Positions 8,026-16,539 of a stretch of DNA of 45,069 nt are shown piece by piece. The position numbers and the translations under genes were made by a program. Location of the stretch: assembly GCA_946413245.1 (NCBI GenBank), contig CAMKJS010000021.1, positions 1 to 45,069 of the forward strand, given 5' to 3'. The DNA is from an uncultured Clostridia bacterium (GTDB taxonomy: Bacteria > Bacillota > Clostridia > Christensenellales > Aristaeellaceae). The notes beneath the pieces were generated by a model, which saw nothing but the letters and a program-made list of their open reading frames with translations, ran no database searches and was not told the origin of the DNA. Within the stretch, counting starts at the first letter, position 1; each line of letters starts with the position of its first letter.

Positions 8026-9427
8026 AAAGCTGCAAAGGCGTTTTACCCGGATTGCGCTGCTGTCGCTGACAGCGGCGATGGTGCTGGTGGTGCTGGTCGT
8101 CAATCTGAGCAACTGGATCAGCGTGCGGCAGGAGCTGATGGGTACGCTGACCCTGATTGCCGGATCCGGCGGCGTTCTGGACGCGGCGATGCCGGGCGAC
8201 GAGCCGCAGCCGCCGGTCCCGGATGGAACGGTTCCCCAGCTTCCGGAGAGGACAGCTTCCCCGGTGTCGGAGGAAACCGCTTCCGCCGTTCCGGAACCCC
8301 CTGAATCCGGGGAAGGCATGCCCGGGGAGCGGGAAACGGAAAGGGCTTTCAATCCCTGGGAATGGAACCGGTGGAGCCGGCGGGCCCGGAATCTGGCCCG
8401 GGAATCCCGATGGTTCTCTGTGCGGGAGAGCGCGGACGGGGAACTGACGCCGCAGAGCCAGCAGCTCTGGGAAACCTCCGGGGAGGACAGCCGTCTGGAG
8501 CTTGCCCGGCAGGCGCTGGACAGCGGAAGGACCGAGGCGTTTCTCGGGGACTATCTGTACGTGGTCCGGACGACGGACGCAGGCAGGACCGTGACCTTTC
8601 TGAACGGGGAGACCCGGATCGCGGCTGCCCGTACGCTGGCACTGATTTCCGCCGCTGCCTGCGTGGGCGGCATTCTGCTGGCCTGGCTGCTGGTGGTGCT
8701 GGCCAGCCGCAAGGCTGTGGAGCCGACGCTGCGCAACATGGAAGCGCAGAAACGATTTATTACGGACGCCAGCCACGAACTGAAGACGCCGCTCAGCGTG
8801 ATTTCCGCCTCCATGGAACTGCTGCAGACGGAAATCCCCGGCAACCAGTGGGTACGGCGCACCCAGAAGCAGACGGCGGTCATGCGCCGCCTCGTGGACG
8901 AGCTGGTTTTTCTTTCCCGGATGGAAGAGGAGAATCCCACGCTGGAAATCGTGCCTTTGCAGGTGCGGCCCCTGCTGAGAGAAACGGCGGAACCTTTCGC
9001 GGCGATGGCGGAGTTTCAGGGCCGGGAGCTTGAGGTGGAGGCGGAAGACGGGCTCTGGATCAACGGGGACAGGGATTCCGTGTCCCGGATGTTTTCCACG
9101 CTGTTTGACAACGCGGTGAAATATGCCGCCGGCCAGGGTAAAATTCTGGTTTCAGCCCGGGCGGACGGACGGCAGATCGCCGTTTCCTTTTCCAACGAGG
9201 TGAGCGAGCCCCTGTCCAAAGAGCAGTGTGACCGGATGTTCGACCGCTTCTACCGTACGGATCCATCCCGAAGCAAGGAGAAAAAGGAAGGCTTCGGCAT
9301 CGGCCTGGCCATCGCCGCGGCTGTGGCCGAAAACCACGGCGGAAGCATCTCCGCCGTGATGGAGGATAACCGCCTGGTGATTACCTGCCTGCTGCCGAAG
9401 GGACAGCCTCCGGAGCGCAAAAAATGA
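8018..9427 (+). CDS. Membrane sensor histidine kinase
   Basis: 469 residues from the ATG at 8018, preceded by CTGGAG and overlapping the regulator gene. Membrane segments lie at ~13-32 and ~210-232. Between them is a ~175-residue external region whose first part (~55-105) is rich in Pro, Glu and Ser and looks disordered. No clear HAMP linker is seen: the second helix runs straight into the dimerisation helix with the phospho-acceptor His253 (DASHELKTPLSV). The ATP-binding domain has the N box FDNAVKYA, FDRFYRTD and the G box GFGIGLAIA, all intact. It should autophosphorylate and pass phosphate to Asp51 of the partner regulator. The signal sensed is unknown. No hairpin terminator is evident after it. 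Confidence 0.93.
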   Translation: MIKKLQRRFTRIALLSLTAAMVLVVLVVNLSNWISVRQELMGTLTLIAGSGGVLDAAMPGDEPQPPVPDGTVPQLPERTASPVSEETASAVPEPPESGEGMPGERETERAFNPWEWNRWSRRARNLARESRWFSVRESADGELTPQSQQLWETSGEDSRLELARQALDSGRTEAFLGDYLYVVRTTDAGRTVTFLNGETRIAAARTLALISAAACVGGILLAWLLVVLASRKAVEPTLRNMEAQKRFITDASHELKTPLSVISASMELLQTEIPGNQWVRRTQKQTAVMRRLVDELVFLSRMEEENPTLEIVPLQVRPLLRETAEPFAAMAEFQGRELEVEAEDGLWINGDRDSVSRMFSTLFDNAVKYAAGQGKILVSARADGRQIAVSFSNEVSEPLSKEQCDRMFDRFYRTDPSRSKEKKEGFGIGLAIAAAVAENHGGSISAVMEDNRLVITCLLPKGQPPERKK

Positions 9428-9504
9428 CCAGTCTTTTTACAAAGAAACATTCATACGGAACTATACGCACCGCAAAAAATGCGGACAAAAGCATCCTCTG
9501 AACG

Positions 9505-9533
9505 TTGACAAAGCCAGGAATTCTCCGTATACT
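9505..9533 (+). promoter_or_regulatory. Near-consensus promoter at the head of the pectin/sugar transporter operon
   Basis: TTGACA (9505-9510) and TATACT (9528-9533) are separated by 17 bp. The transcript would begin ~45 nt before the ATG at 9584. No other comparably good promoter or hairpin with a T tract is seen until 23338, so it may drive the whole 9584-23271 gene set. Confidence 0.85.
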
Positions 9534-9583
9534 TTTCAATGGTTGATTTTGGAATTGTGTGAACGTGGAGCGGCACTTCAGAA

Positions 9584-10174
9584 ATGGAAAGACAGCGTTC
9601 GGTTTCGGCGTACCGCGGGATCGACCTGCTGCTTTGGGCAGCGATTCTTGTGATCTTCGAGGGGATTATTATCCGCGCGGGACGGAGCATTCTTTTTGCG
9701 GATCAGGCCTATACGGTTTCCCTTGCAGGAGCGGTGGCCTGCATCGTCTATATGCGCTGGGGCTGCTGGGGCGGGCTGCACGCGGCGCTGGCCGGCGCGG
9801 TATACTGCCTCATGGGGGGCGGCAGCCGGGAACAGCTGCTGATTTACGCGGGCGGAAACCTGCTGTCCCTGGCCGTCGTGCCGCTGATGAACCGGATCGG
9901 GAAGGAAACGCTTCGGGAGACCGCGTTTCGCTGTCTCGGTATTTCGCTGCTGACGGTGCTGCTGATGCAGGCGGGAAGGGCGATCATCGCCCTGCTGCTG
10001 GGGGCCTCCCCGGCGGAAGCGTTCCGCTTTTTCACGACGGACGCGCTGTCTGCGGTATTCACGCTGGTCATCGTCTGGATTGTCCGCCGGCTGGACGGGG
10101 TTTACGAGGATCAACGGCACTATCTGCGCCGTTTTCATCAGGAAGAGGAAAAGGAAAGGATGGAGCGCCTATGA
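9584..10174 (+). CDS. Small polytopic membrane protein, first gene of sugar-transporter operon
   Basis: 196 residues from the ATG at 9584, with GGAG 13 nt upstream. It is very hydrophobic with about five or six predicted helices (near 14-30, 40-58, 60-78, 85-100, 112-135, 145-165) and a charged, glutamate-rich cytoplasmic tail (EEEKERMERL). I do not recognise a family with confidence. The size and helix pattern are reminiscent of small substrate-capture membrane proteins such as ECF S-components, but no T-component or ECF ATPase is nearby, so that is only a thought. Its stop overlaps the permease start as ATGA (10171-10174), indicating tight co-expression with the CUT1 importer. Confidence 0.75.
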   Translation: MERQRSVSAYRGIDLLLWAAILVIFEGIIIRAGRSILFADQAYTVSLAGAVACIVYMRWGCWGGLHAALAGAVYCLMGGGSREQLLIYAGGNLLSLAVVPLMNRIGKETLRETAFRCLGISLLTVLLMQAGRAIIALLLGASPAEAFRFFTTDALSAVFTLVIVWIVRRLDGVYEDQRHYLRRFHQEEEKERMERL

Positions 10175-11226
10175 AAGCCGCCGCAAACGATTTCCTGCTG
10201 TACGACAGGGAAACAGGGCTGTATCGGGAGGATCCGGAACAGGCTGTGCGGGACGACGTGGAGAAGCATTACTGGCTCCACGTGGGACGCACGATTGTGA
10301 AGGACTGGCGTCTGTACGTGATGCTGATTCCGATGCTGCTGGTGTTCCTGTTCTGGCGGTACTTCCCCATGTATGAGCTGCTGGGCTGCTTCAAGGTATC
10401 GGACACCGTGGTGCCGGTCAGCGACCAGCTTTTCTCCGGCTTCAGCTACTTCAAGCGGCTGCTGGTGGGCGGAGACAGCCTGAGCCAGAACTTCTGGATG
10501 GCCATGCGGAACACCTTCCTGCTCAGCTTTTACGGACTGTGCTTCGGCTTTCCGATGCCCATTATCCTGGCGCTGTTCTTTAACGAGATCCGCTCCAACG
10601 CGGCCCGCAGCGTGTACCAGGTGATGACCTATCTGCCGAAGTTTATGTCCACGGTCGTCATGACATCCCTGGTGACCATGCTGGTGAAACAGGGTTCCCT
10701 GGTGAGCCAGATGGGCATCGTGAGCCAGGCACTGGTGAAGCTGGGGATCATTTCCGAAGAGGTGGGCAACTCCGGCCTGCTGAACAACCCGGGCTTCTTC
10801 CGGGCCATTTACCAGATCAGCGGAATCTGGGAAGGGGCCGGCTACGACAGCATCGTGTTCTTCGCGGCAATCATCGCCATTTCACCCACCAGCTACGAGG
10901 CCGCCCAGATTGACGGGGCCAACAAATGGGCGCAGATGCGGTATGTGGTGCTGCCGAGCATGCTTTCCACCATCGTCATCATGCTGATTACCCGGATCGG
11001 CTCCCTGCTGAATATCGGATATGAAAAAGTCCTGCTGCTGTACAATACCAAAACCTACGTGACGGCGGACGTAATTTCCACCCTGGCGTACAGGACGGGG
11101 CTGAGCGGCGGCGCCGGCACCGGCATCGCCTCGGCGGCGGAAATGATGAACAATGTGGTGGGCATGCTGCTGGTGATCGGGGCGAACACGATTGCCCGCA
11201 AGGCGTCCAACACGTCGCTGTACTGA
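10171..11226 (+). CDS. Carbohydrate ABC transporter permease, LplB type (CUT1)
   Basis: 351 residues from the ATG at 10171. This start overlaps the previous stop and follows GGAAAGGATGGAG. A ~50-residue charged cytoplasmic N-terminus precedes six membrane helices beginning at LYVMLIPMLLVFLFWRYFPMYELL, the typical opening of LplB/YteP permeases. The EAA loop reads SPTSYEAAQIDGANKWAQMRYVVLP and docks the ATPase. The C-terminus has the family's GYEKVLLLYN and YRTGL segments. LplB/YtcP systems in Firmicutes import plant-derived oligosaccharides; the GH105, GH28 and Kdu genes downstream point to pectic oligogalacturonides. It pairs with the permease at 11243. Confidence 0.92.
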   Translation: MKAAANDFLLYDRETGLYREDPEQAVRDDVEKHYWLHVGRTIVKDWRLYVMLIPMLLVFLFWRYFPMYELLGCFKVSDTVVPVSDQLFSGFSYFKRLLVGGDSLSQNFWMAMRNTFLLSFYGLCFGFPMPIILALFFNEIRSNAARSVYQVMTYLPKFMSTVVMTSLVTMLVKQGSLVSQMGIVSQALVKLGIISEEVGNSGLLNNPGFFRAIYQISGIWEGAGYDSIVFFAAIIAISPTSYEAAQIDGANKWAQMRYVVLPSMLSTIVIMLITRIGSLLNIGYEKVLLLYNTKTYVTADVISTLAYRTGLSGGAGTGIASAAEMMNNVVGMLLVIGANTIARKASNTSLY

Positions 11227-11242
11227 GAGGGGGCTGCTTCAG

Positions 11243-12133
11243 ATGAAAAGAAAACTGGAAGTCTCCGAGCTCATTTTCAAAATTCTCAGCTACCTGTTTC
11301 TGACGGTATTCGCACTGCTGTGCCTGTATCCCTTCGTATACGCGGTATCCGCCTCCATGAGCGGGCGGCACGCGGTGGAATACAGCCAGGTGGTGCTGTT
11401 CCCGAAAGAGGTTCAGTTTGAGGCGTTCGCCATGATGTTCCAGAACAACATGTTCTGGAACGCCTACAGCAATACGCTGTTCCTGACGCTGTACGGCACC
11501 CTGTGGGCGATGGGCGTTTCCATCCTGGGCGGATACGCCCTGAGCAAGAAGCGGCTGCTGTTCCGGAAGACTTTCAACTTCTTTCTGGTGTTCACCATGT
11601 GGTTCAGCGCGGGAATCATTCCGCAGTACCTGAATTACCTGCAGACCCAGACCGTGTTCCGGGCGGTCGGCATTATGGACGACAAGTGGCTGGTGGTCAT
11701 CGCCATGGGCATGGCGGCCATGAACATTATTCTGCTGCGGAACGCGTTTGAAAACGTGCCTTCCGAAATTGAGGAGGCCGCCATTGTGGACGGGGCTACC
11801 GAGTTCCAGGTGCTGAACAAGGTATACATCCCCATGAGCAAGAGCACCATTGCCACGGTGGCGCTGTTCTTCGCCATCAGCCGGTGGAACGGGTACTTCT
11901 GGGCCCGCCAGATGATCTCGAACCAGAACGAGCATCCGCTGCAGGTTTTTATCCGGCTGCAGCTGGAGCAGTATACAGATCCGGAGCAGATTGCCGGATG
12001 GAACAGGATTTACGCTTCGGACAGCGTGATTTACGCGCTGATCGTGTGCTCGATCATCCCGATTCTGATCATTTATCCGTTCATTCAGAAGTATTTCGCG
12101 AAGGGAACGAATGCGGGAGGCGTGAAGGAATAA
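11243..12133 (+). CDS. Carbohydrate ABC transporter permease, YtcP type (CUT1)
   Basis: 296 residues from the ATG at 11243, with GAGAGGGGGC just upstream. This is the second half of the permease heterodimer. It has six helices; the first is FLTVFALLCLYPFVYAVSAS. The EAA loop is PSEIEEAAIVDGATEFQVLNKVYIP, with the ISRWNGYFWAR and C-terminal YPFIQKYFAKG(T) motifs typical of the LplC/YtcP family. It starts 16 bp after the first permease gene and is followed by a hairpin and the binding-protein gene. Confidence 0.92.
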   Translation: MKRKLEVSELIFKILSYLFLTVFALLCLYPFVYAVSASMSGRHAVEYSQVVLFPKEVQFEAFAMMFQNNMFWNAYSNTLFLTLYGTLWAMGVSILGGYALSKKRLLFRKTFNFFLVFTMWFSAGIIPQYLNYLQTQTVFRAVGIMDDKWLVVIAMGMAAMNIILLRNAFENVPSEIEEAAIVDGATEFQVLNKVYIPMSKSTIATVALFFAISRWNGYFWARQMISNQNEHPLQVFIRLQLEQYTDPEQIAGWNRIYASDSVIYALIVCSIIPILIIYPFIQKYFAKGTNAGGVKE

Positions 12134-12144
12134 CTGGTTTATCC

Positions 12145-12161
12145 GCGAACCGGGGGTTCGC
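12145..12161 (+). other. Intercistronic hairpin before the binding-protein gene
   Basis: A perfect 7 bp stem (GCGAACC with GGTTCGC, loop GGG) has no T tract after it and lies 25 nt before the start codon at 12187, just ahead of AAAGGAGGG. It could block 5' decay or mark a processing site rather than end transcription. Confidence 0.5.
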
Positions 12162-12186
12162 ATACTATAAAGGAGGGTAATATCCC

Positions 12187-14256
12187 ATGAAGAAAATCTC
12201 CAAGGTTCTCTCTCTGGCGCTGGCGCTGATGATGGCCCTGTCCGTTGTGAGCTTCAGCAGCGCGGAAGGCGGTCTGGCTTTTGAGGCCGGCACGGTTCTG
12301 CGCATGGCGACCGGTTACAACAGCGCGAAAACCGGCCTGTTCTTTGACCCCGAAACCGCGGGCGAAGGCATCACCCTGGCGGACGGCGTCACCTATCACT
12401 CCGGCGACCTGAAACCCACCTGGGTTGCGGTTCAGGAAAAGCTGGGCATGGTGTTTGAAGACAAATACCAGGGCAACGGCGCTGCCAAGGAATTCGACTA
12501 CTGGAAAGAACAGCTGGATCAGGTGGATATGCTTTCCGGTACCGCCGCGAAGCTGAGCGAAGCCGGCGAGGCGGGCCTGGTGGTCAACATCGGCGAATAC
12601 CTGGATCAGATGCCGAACTTCAAGGCCTATCTGGACGCGAACCCCATCGTCAAGCTGTCCATCACCGGCAACGTGGATACCGGCGCGATCTATTTCAGCC
12701 CCTATTTCGACGGTGTGGACGACATTGAACGGATGCCCCTGATGCGTGTGGACATGGCGGCCAAGCTGCTGAACGGTGAAGGCGAATTCACCGCGGAGGC
12801 CAGCAACACCCTGAAGGCTGCCGTGTATACCCCCTATATGCCCACCGAAGGCAAGGTGGAAATCGACGTGGTGAACCTGGAAGGCACCGCGGTGGAAACC
12901 ATCGCCAAGGATTACGACAAGGCCGGCAACATCATCGCGAAGATGAACGAAGCGGGCGAGGTCGACGGCGTGACCGCGGTGAACATGCTGCGGACCTACA
13001 TCGACGAGGCCTATGACGGATACTACGGCACCGAGCGCGCCAACCTGTTCATCGGCCAGAACGCCGCGTGGGACGCGGACGAGCTGGTTGCTCTGCTGCG
13101 CTGCGTGGTGGCGAATCCCCAGACCCTGAACGGCACCGATACGATCCAGGGCCTCTTCTGCCGCGAGGACGGCAACAACCAGCGCCGGGTCGACATGTTC
13201 CGGTTCGCCGGCCATCTGTTCGGCGTGCGCGGCCTGGAATCCCGCCAGGATTACCTGTATGTGGATACGGACGGCCAGCTGAAGGACGCCCGTCAGGAAG
13301 TAGCTACCTATGAAGCGCTGGCCCGGATGAACGCCCTGGCGCAGGAAGGGCTGCTGTCCATGGACTTCATCAACGGCGGCGAGAGCAAGACGGCCACCTA
13401 CCTGGAAAACGATTCCGGTTTCATGCACTACGATTACAACCAGACGCAGACCATCCTGAATACCAAGCTGGACGCGGAAGCCGGCGAGAAGTACATGGCG
13501 GTCATGGTTCCCGTGGCCCGCTGGTATGACGGCACCGAAGGCGGCAAATACATGCGGTTCACCGAGAGCTGGCGCTCCGTGAAGACCGACGGCTGGGGCA
13601 TCAGCAAGGCCGGTATCGGCGACGACGTGAACAAGCTGAACGCCGCGCTGTCCCTGATCGACTACGCCTACTCCGACGAAGGCACCATCCTGATGAGCTA
13701 CGGTCCCGCGGCCTTCATCAAGGAAGGCGAAACCTTCCTGTTCAACGGCAAGGAGATGCCCGTGATCGCGGACGCGACTTATCAGGAACTGTGGGATCTG
13801 GCCTCCGGCAACTACACCAACTTCGCGCGCTACTACCTGGGCTCCACCCTGAGCTTCATGAAGAGCCAGGCCTTCGAATACCAGTGCACGCATGAGGTCG
13901 GCAAGGAAGGCGCCGGCAAGATCTCCGTCGCCATCGGCCTGGGCACCATCAAGCACCCGCTGCTGGAGGTGGCTGAGAATCCCTGGTACACCTCCGTGCC
14001 CACCGTGCTGCCCACCACCAAGGAAGACAACCAGGCTCTGGGCGGCTTCGACGAGCTGAACACCAAGTTCCAGGGCGGCAAGGACCAGCAGAACATCTTC
14101 GTGGACATCATAGCCGCCGGCTTTACCGGAGAAGGCATGGGCAGCCCCGAAGAAGCTGCCGCGTACGTGGCGGACACCATGAGTGGCGTCCAGTATCTGG
14201 ACATCAAGGAAATCGCCTGGGAAGAGCTGCTGGACTACTACGCTTCCCTGCAGTAA
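12187..14256 (+). CDS. Extracellular solute-binding protein of the CUT1 sugar importer
   Basis: 689 residues, longer than most LplA/YtcQ binding proteins (about 500-560). Residues 1-26 form an export signal (MKKISKVLSLALALMMALSV, then SFSSA|E), cleaved at a signal peptidase I-type site; there is no lipobox cysteine. The mature protein is acidic and has the family-1 binding-protein pattern. Visible segments include a lobe near the N-terminus with GTAAKLSEAGEAGLVVNIGEYLDQMP and a C-terminal SYGPAAFIKEG / YTNFARYYLGS block. It should deliver the sugar to the permeases encoded immediately upstream. A strong AAAGGAGGG site and flanking hairpins (12145, 14311) suggest higher expression than its neighbours. 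The ligand is probably a pectic oligosaccharide, by context only. Confidence 0.88.
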   Translation: MKKISKVLSLALALMMALSVVSFSSAEGGLAFEAGTVLRMATGYNSAKTGLFFDPETAGEGITLADGVTYHSGDLKPTWVAVQEKLGMVFEDKYQGNGAAKEFDYWKEQLDQVDMLSGTAAKLSEAGEAGLVVNIGEYLDQMPNFKAYLDANPIVKLSITGNVDTGAIYFSPYFDGVDDIERMPLMRVDMAAKLLNGEGEFTAEASNTLKAAVYTPYMPTEGKVEIDVVNLEGTAVETIAKDYDKAGNIIAKMNEAGEVDGVTAVNMLRTYIDEAYDGYYGTERANLFIGQNAAWDADELVALLRCVVANPQTLNGTDTIQGLFCREDGNNQRRVDMFRFAGHLFGVRGLESRQDYLYVDTDGQLKDARQEVATYEALARMNALAQEGLLSMDFINGGESKTATYLENDSGFMHYDYNQTQTILNTKLDAEAGEKYMAVMVPVARWYDGTEGGKYMRFTESWRSVKTDGWGISKAGIGDDVNKLNAALSLIDYAYSDEGTILMSYGPAAFIKEGETFLFNGKEMPVIADATYQELWDLASGNYTNFARYYLGSTLSFMKSQAFEYQCTHEVGKEGAGKISVAIGLGTIKHPLLEVAENPWYTSVPTVLPTTKEDNQALGGFDELNTKFQGGKDQQNIFVDIIAAGFTGEGMGSPEEAAAYVADTMSGVQYLDIKEIAWEELLDYYASLQ

Positions 14257-14310
14257 TCCCTGTTGCTTCTGACACTCCGGACCTGTCCGGCGCAGGCTGA
14301 ACAGGCAGAC

Positions 14311-14343
14311 CCATGCCCGGGAGGAGCTTCCTCCCGGGCATGG
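14311..14343 (+). other. Very stable intercistronic hairpin after the binding-protein gene
   Basis: A perfect 15 bp GC-rich stem (14311-14325 with 14329-14343, loop GCT). No run of T follows, so it is unlikely to be an intrinsic terminator. Protection of the upstream mRNA from 3' exonucleases, or RNA processing, is more likely. Confidence 0.6.
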
Positions 14344-14390
14344 GCTCCGGAAATTCCGACCGTGACGAAATAATGAGATGGGGTTTGATC

Positions 14391-14969
14391 ATGTATAAGA
14401 AGCAAATGAAGCTGCAAAGACTGCTTTGCCTGGCGCTGCTGATTGCCTGCGCGCTGTTGTTTGTGTACTCCCTCGGGATCATGACAGACCTCTACGACGC
14501 CCTGTACGGCACGTTCCGGAGAGGAAAGACCTCGGTGACCGGGGCGGAAATCTACAACGACATGCAGGGGTTCAACAAAACCTTCCTGCATCTTTCCATC
14601 GGCATGATTCTGCTGTGCCTGCTGCTGTTCATCACAGGTACGCAGAACCGCCGCAAATATTACATCGGCAACTACACGGCGGTAACCCTGTTTGCCGCCG
14701 GCAGCATCGGCTTTACCGTATGGGCCCATTCACAGATTGAGGCCTTCAGAGCCCAGTTCCTGCAGATCAACTTCGAGGAACTGGCTGAGTTTGCGGAAAA
14801 GCGCAAAAGTCTCTATACGGAATCAACCTTCTGGTTTGATATACACTATGTGATCTTCGGGCTGCTGCTGATCGGCACCTGCCTGCTGATCGCCAACGTC
14901 ATCTGGAAAAGAAAGCTCATGAAAGAGGAACAGACCCTGATTGCCCGGGGAAAGGAGGCGGTCGCATGA
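14391..14969 (+). CDS. Four-helix membrane protein of the sugar operon, unknown family (cassette 1, first protein)
   Basis: 192 residues from the ATG at 14391, the start that follows GATGGGG and puts the first helix at residues ~10-30; an in-frame ATG at 14373 is possible. Helices lie near 10-30, 63-83, 91-110 and 148-168, with a charged loop between helices 3 and 4 (EELAEFAEKRKSLYTES) and a basic tail. I do not recognise the family. The arrangement of helices and the YTES motif before helix 4 resemble the protein at 16540, which occupies the same position in the second cassette. The stop overlaps the next gene's start (ATGA), so the two are probably translated together. A role as an accessory subunit of the CUT1 importer is inferred from position alone. 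Confidence 0.75.
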   Translation: MYKKQMKLQRLLCLALLIACALLFVYSLGIMTDLYDALYGTFRRGKTSVTGAEIYNDMQGFNKTFLHLSIGMILLCLLLFITGTQNRRKYYIGNYTAVTLFAAGSIGFTVWAHSQIEAFRAQFLQINFEELAEFAEKRKSLYTESTFWFDIHYVIFGLLLIGTCLLIANVIWKRKLMKEEQTLIARGKEAVA

Positions 14970-15463
14970 CGGAGATCAACGATCGCGAAATTCAGCTGGA
15001 CCGGATGCGGTATGTGAAGAATACAGCCAGTTCCCGGCTGTGCTATCTGGCCATCCTGATGAATGTTCTGTATTTCGTTTCAATTTATAAATCTGACGTG
15101 GGCTCCTGGTATTATCAGATGCTGACCGGAGCTTCCATCGTCTATAACCTGCTGTTTATGCTGATGGCCTTCCTGGCCTCCGAAGGCGTGAAGAACTATC
15201 AGCCGAATTATTCGTTCCTGCTGTACGGCCTGGGGGCGGGGCAGATCGCGCGGGTTTTCATTCTGCCGCTGCAGGCCCATCAGGCGCTGGTGAAGGTGGG
15301 CAGCGAGGAAACCAGGGTCATGGGGGACGGGCAGTTCATCCGGGTGGTTCTGTACCTGGGAATCAGCGCGGCCTGCCTGCTGGCGGCGGCCCTGATCAAT
15401 CAGCGGAAATGCGCCGCCCTCAGCGGCCATCTGAAGGCGCTGGAAGCAAAGGAGGCGGCATAA
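14966..15463 (+). CDS. Four-helix membrane protein of the sugar operon, unknown family (cassette 1, second protein)
   Basis: 165 residues, with GGAAAGGAGGCGG before the ATG. A charged cytoplasmic N-terminus (DREIQLDRMRYVKNTAS) precedes helices near 25-42, 50-71, 82-100 and 127-146. The protein ends in a short basic/acidic tail (KALEAKEAA). No family is recognised. It overlaps the preceding membrane-protein gene by 4 bp and the MalK-type ATPase gene starts 1 bp after it, so the three form a translationally tight block. The block's layout is repeated at 16540-18872. Confidence 0.75.
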   Translation: MTEINDREIQLDRMRYVKNTASSRLCYLAILMNVLYFVSIYKSDVGSWYYQMLTGASIVYNLLFMLMAFLASEGVKNYQPNYSFLLYGLGAGQIARVFILPLQAHQALVKVGSEETRVMGDGQFIRVVLYLGISAACLLAAALINQRKCAALSGHLKALEAKEAA

Positions 15464-15464
15464 G

Positions 15465-16526
15465 ATGGCGGAACTCAGCCTGCAGCATATTGATAAAATC
15501 TACGACAACAACGTCCAGGCGGTGTTCGATTTCAATCTGGATGTGAAGGACGGGGAGCTGATCGTGCTGGTCGGTCCGTCCGGCTGCGGAAAATCCACCA
15601 CGCTTCGCATGGTAGCCGGCCTGGAGGATATCAGCCGCGGGAAGCTGACGCTGGACGGGAGAGATATAACCCAGACTCCGGCCAAGGACCGGGATATGGC
15701 CATGGTGTTCCAGAACTACGCGCTGTACGGCCACATGACTATCTATGAGAACATGGCTTTCTCCCTGACGCTGCGGAAGGAGAATCCCAATGTGATTCAC
15801 AAGAAGGTTCTGGCCGCGGCGGAGATCCTGGGTCTGACCAGCCAGCTGAACAAGAAGCCGGCGCAGCTGTCCGGCGGCCAGCGGCAGCGGGTGGCCATGG
15901 GCCGCTCCATTGTCCGGAATCCGAAGGTGTTTCTGTTCGACGAGCCGCTGAGCAACCTGGACGCCAAACTGCGCGGCGCGACCCGGCGGGAGATCCTGCT
16001 GCTGCACAAGCGCCTTCAGGCCACCATGCTGTATGTGACGCACGACCAGACGGAGGCCCTGACCCTGGCGGACCGGATCGTGTGCATGAGTATGGGTCAT
16101 GTGCAGCAGGTGGGTACGCCGCTGGAGCTGTATGACCAGCCGGCGAATCTTTTCGTGGCGGGATTCATCGGGCTGCCGCCCATGAACACGTGGAATACGG
16201 CGGTCCGGGAGGGATATCTGGAGGGTCCGGGCTTCACCTGCCCCCTGACGGAGGCGGAGCGCGGCATCCTGGCCCCCTATGCCGGAAAAGAGATCGTGCT
16301 GGGCGTCCGGCCGGAAAACATCGCCCTGGGCGAGGACGTGACGCTGCAGGTGACAGACAACGAGAATCTGGGCATGAACACTCTGGTGTACGGACACGTG
16401 GGTACCGGTCAGCGGATCTCCGCCAAGCTGAAGGGCTGGATGGAATACCGCGGCGGAGATCAGGTGGGCCTGAGCTTCCGCCGGAAGCATTTCTTCGATA
16501 AGGATACCACGAACGCGATTCGGTAA
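15465..16526 (+). CDS. MalK/UgpC-type carbohydrate ABC transporter ATPase (copy 1)
   Basis: 353 residues. Walker A GPSGCGKST, Q-loop VFQNYALYGHM, signature LSGGQRQRVAMGRS, Walker B VFLFDEPLSNLDAKL and switch His in VTHDQTEALTLADRI are complete. Residues ~240-353 form the OB-like TOBE/regulatory domain of sugar importer ATPases (GVRPENIALG). It should power the LplB/YtcP permeases. A second, different MalK-type ATPase lies at 17790 in the same gene set, which is unusual, because this class of importer usually uses one, often shared, ATPase. AAAGGAGGCGG precedes the ATG, and only 1 bp separates it from the upstream gene. Confidence 0.93.
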   Translation: MAELSLQHIDKIYDNNVQAVFDFNLDVKDGELIVLVGPSGCGKSTTLRMVAGLEDISRGKLTLDGRDITQTPAKDRDMAMVFQNYALYGHMTIYENMAFSLTLRKENPNVIHKKVLAAAEILGLTSQLNKKPAQLSGGQRQRVAMGRSIVRNPKVFLFDEPLSNLDAKLRGATRREILLLHKRLQATMLYVTHDQTEALTLADRIVCMSMGHVQQVGTPLELYDQPANLFVAGFIGLPPMNTWNTAVREGYLEGPGFTCPLTEAERGILAPYAGKEIVLGVRPENIALGEDVTLQVTDNENLGMNTLVYGHVGTGQRISAKLKGWMEYRGGDQVGLSFRRKHFFDKDTTNAIR

Positions 16527-16539
16527 AGGAGGGCTGAGC

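Noticed and set aside
14311..14343. Strong hairpin read as an intrinsic terminator
   Set aside because: No T run follows the stem and the following genes belong to the same functional set, so I kept it as an intercistronic hairpin.
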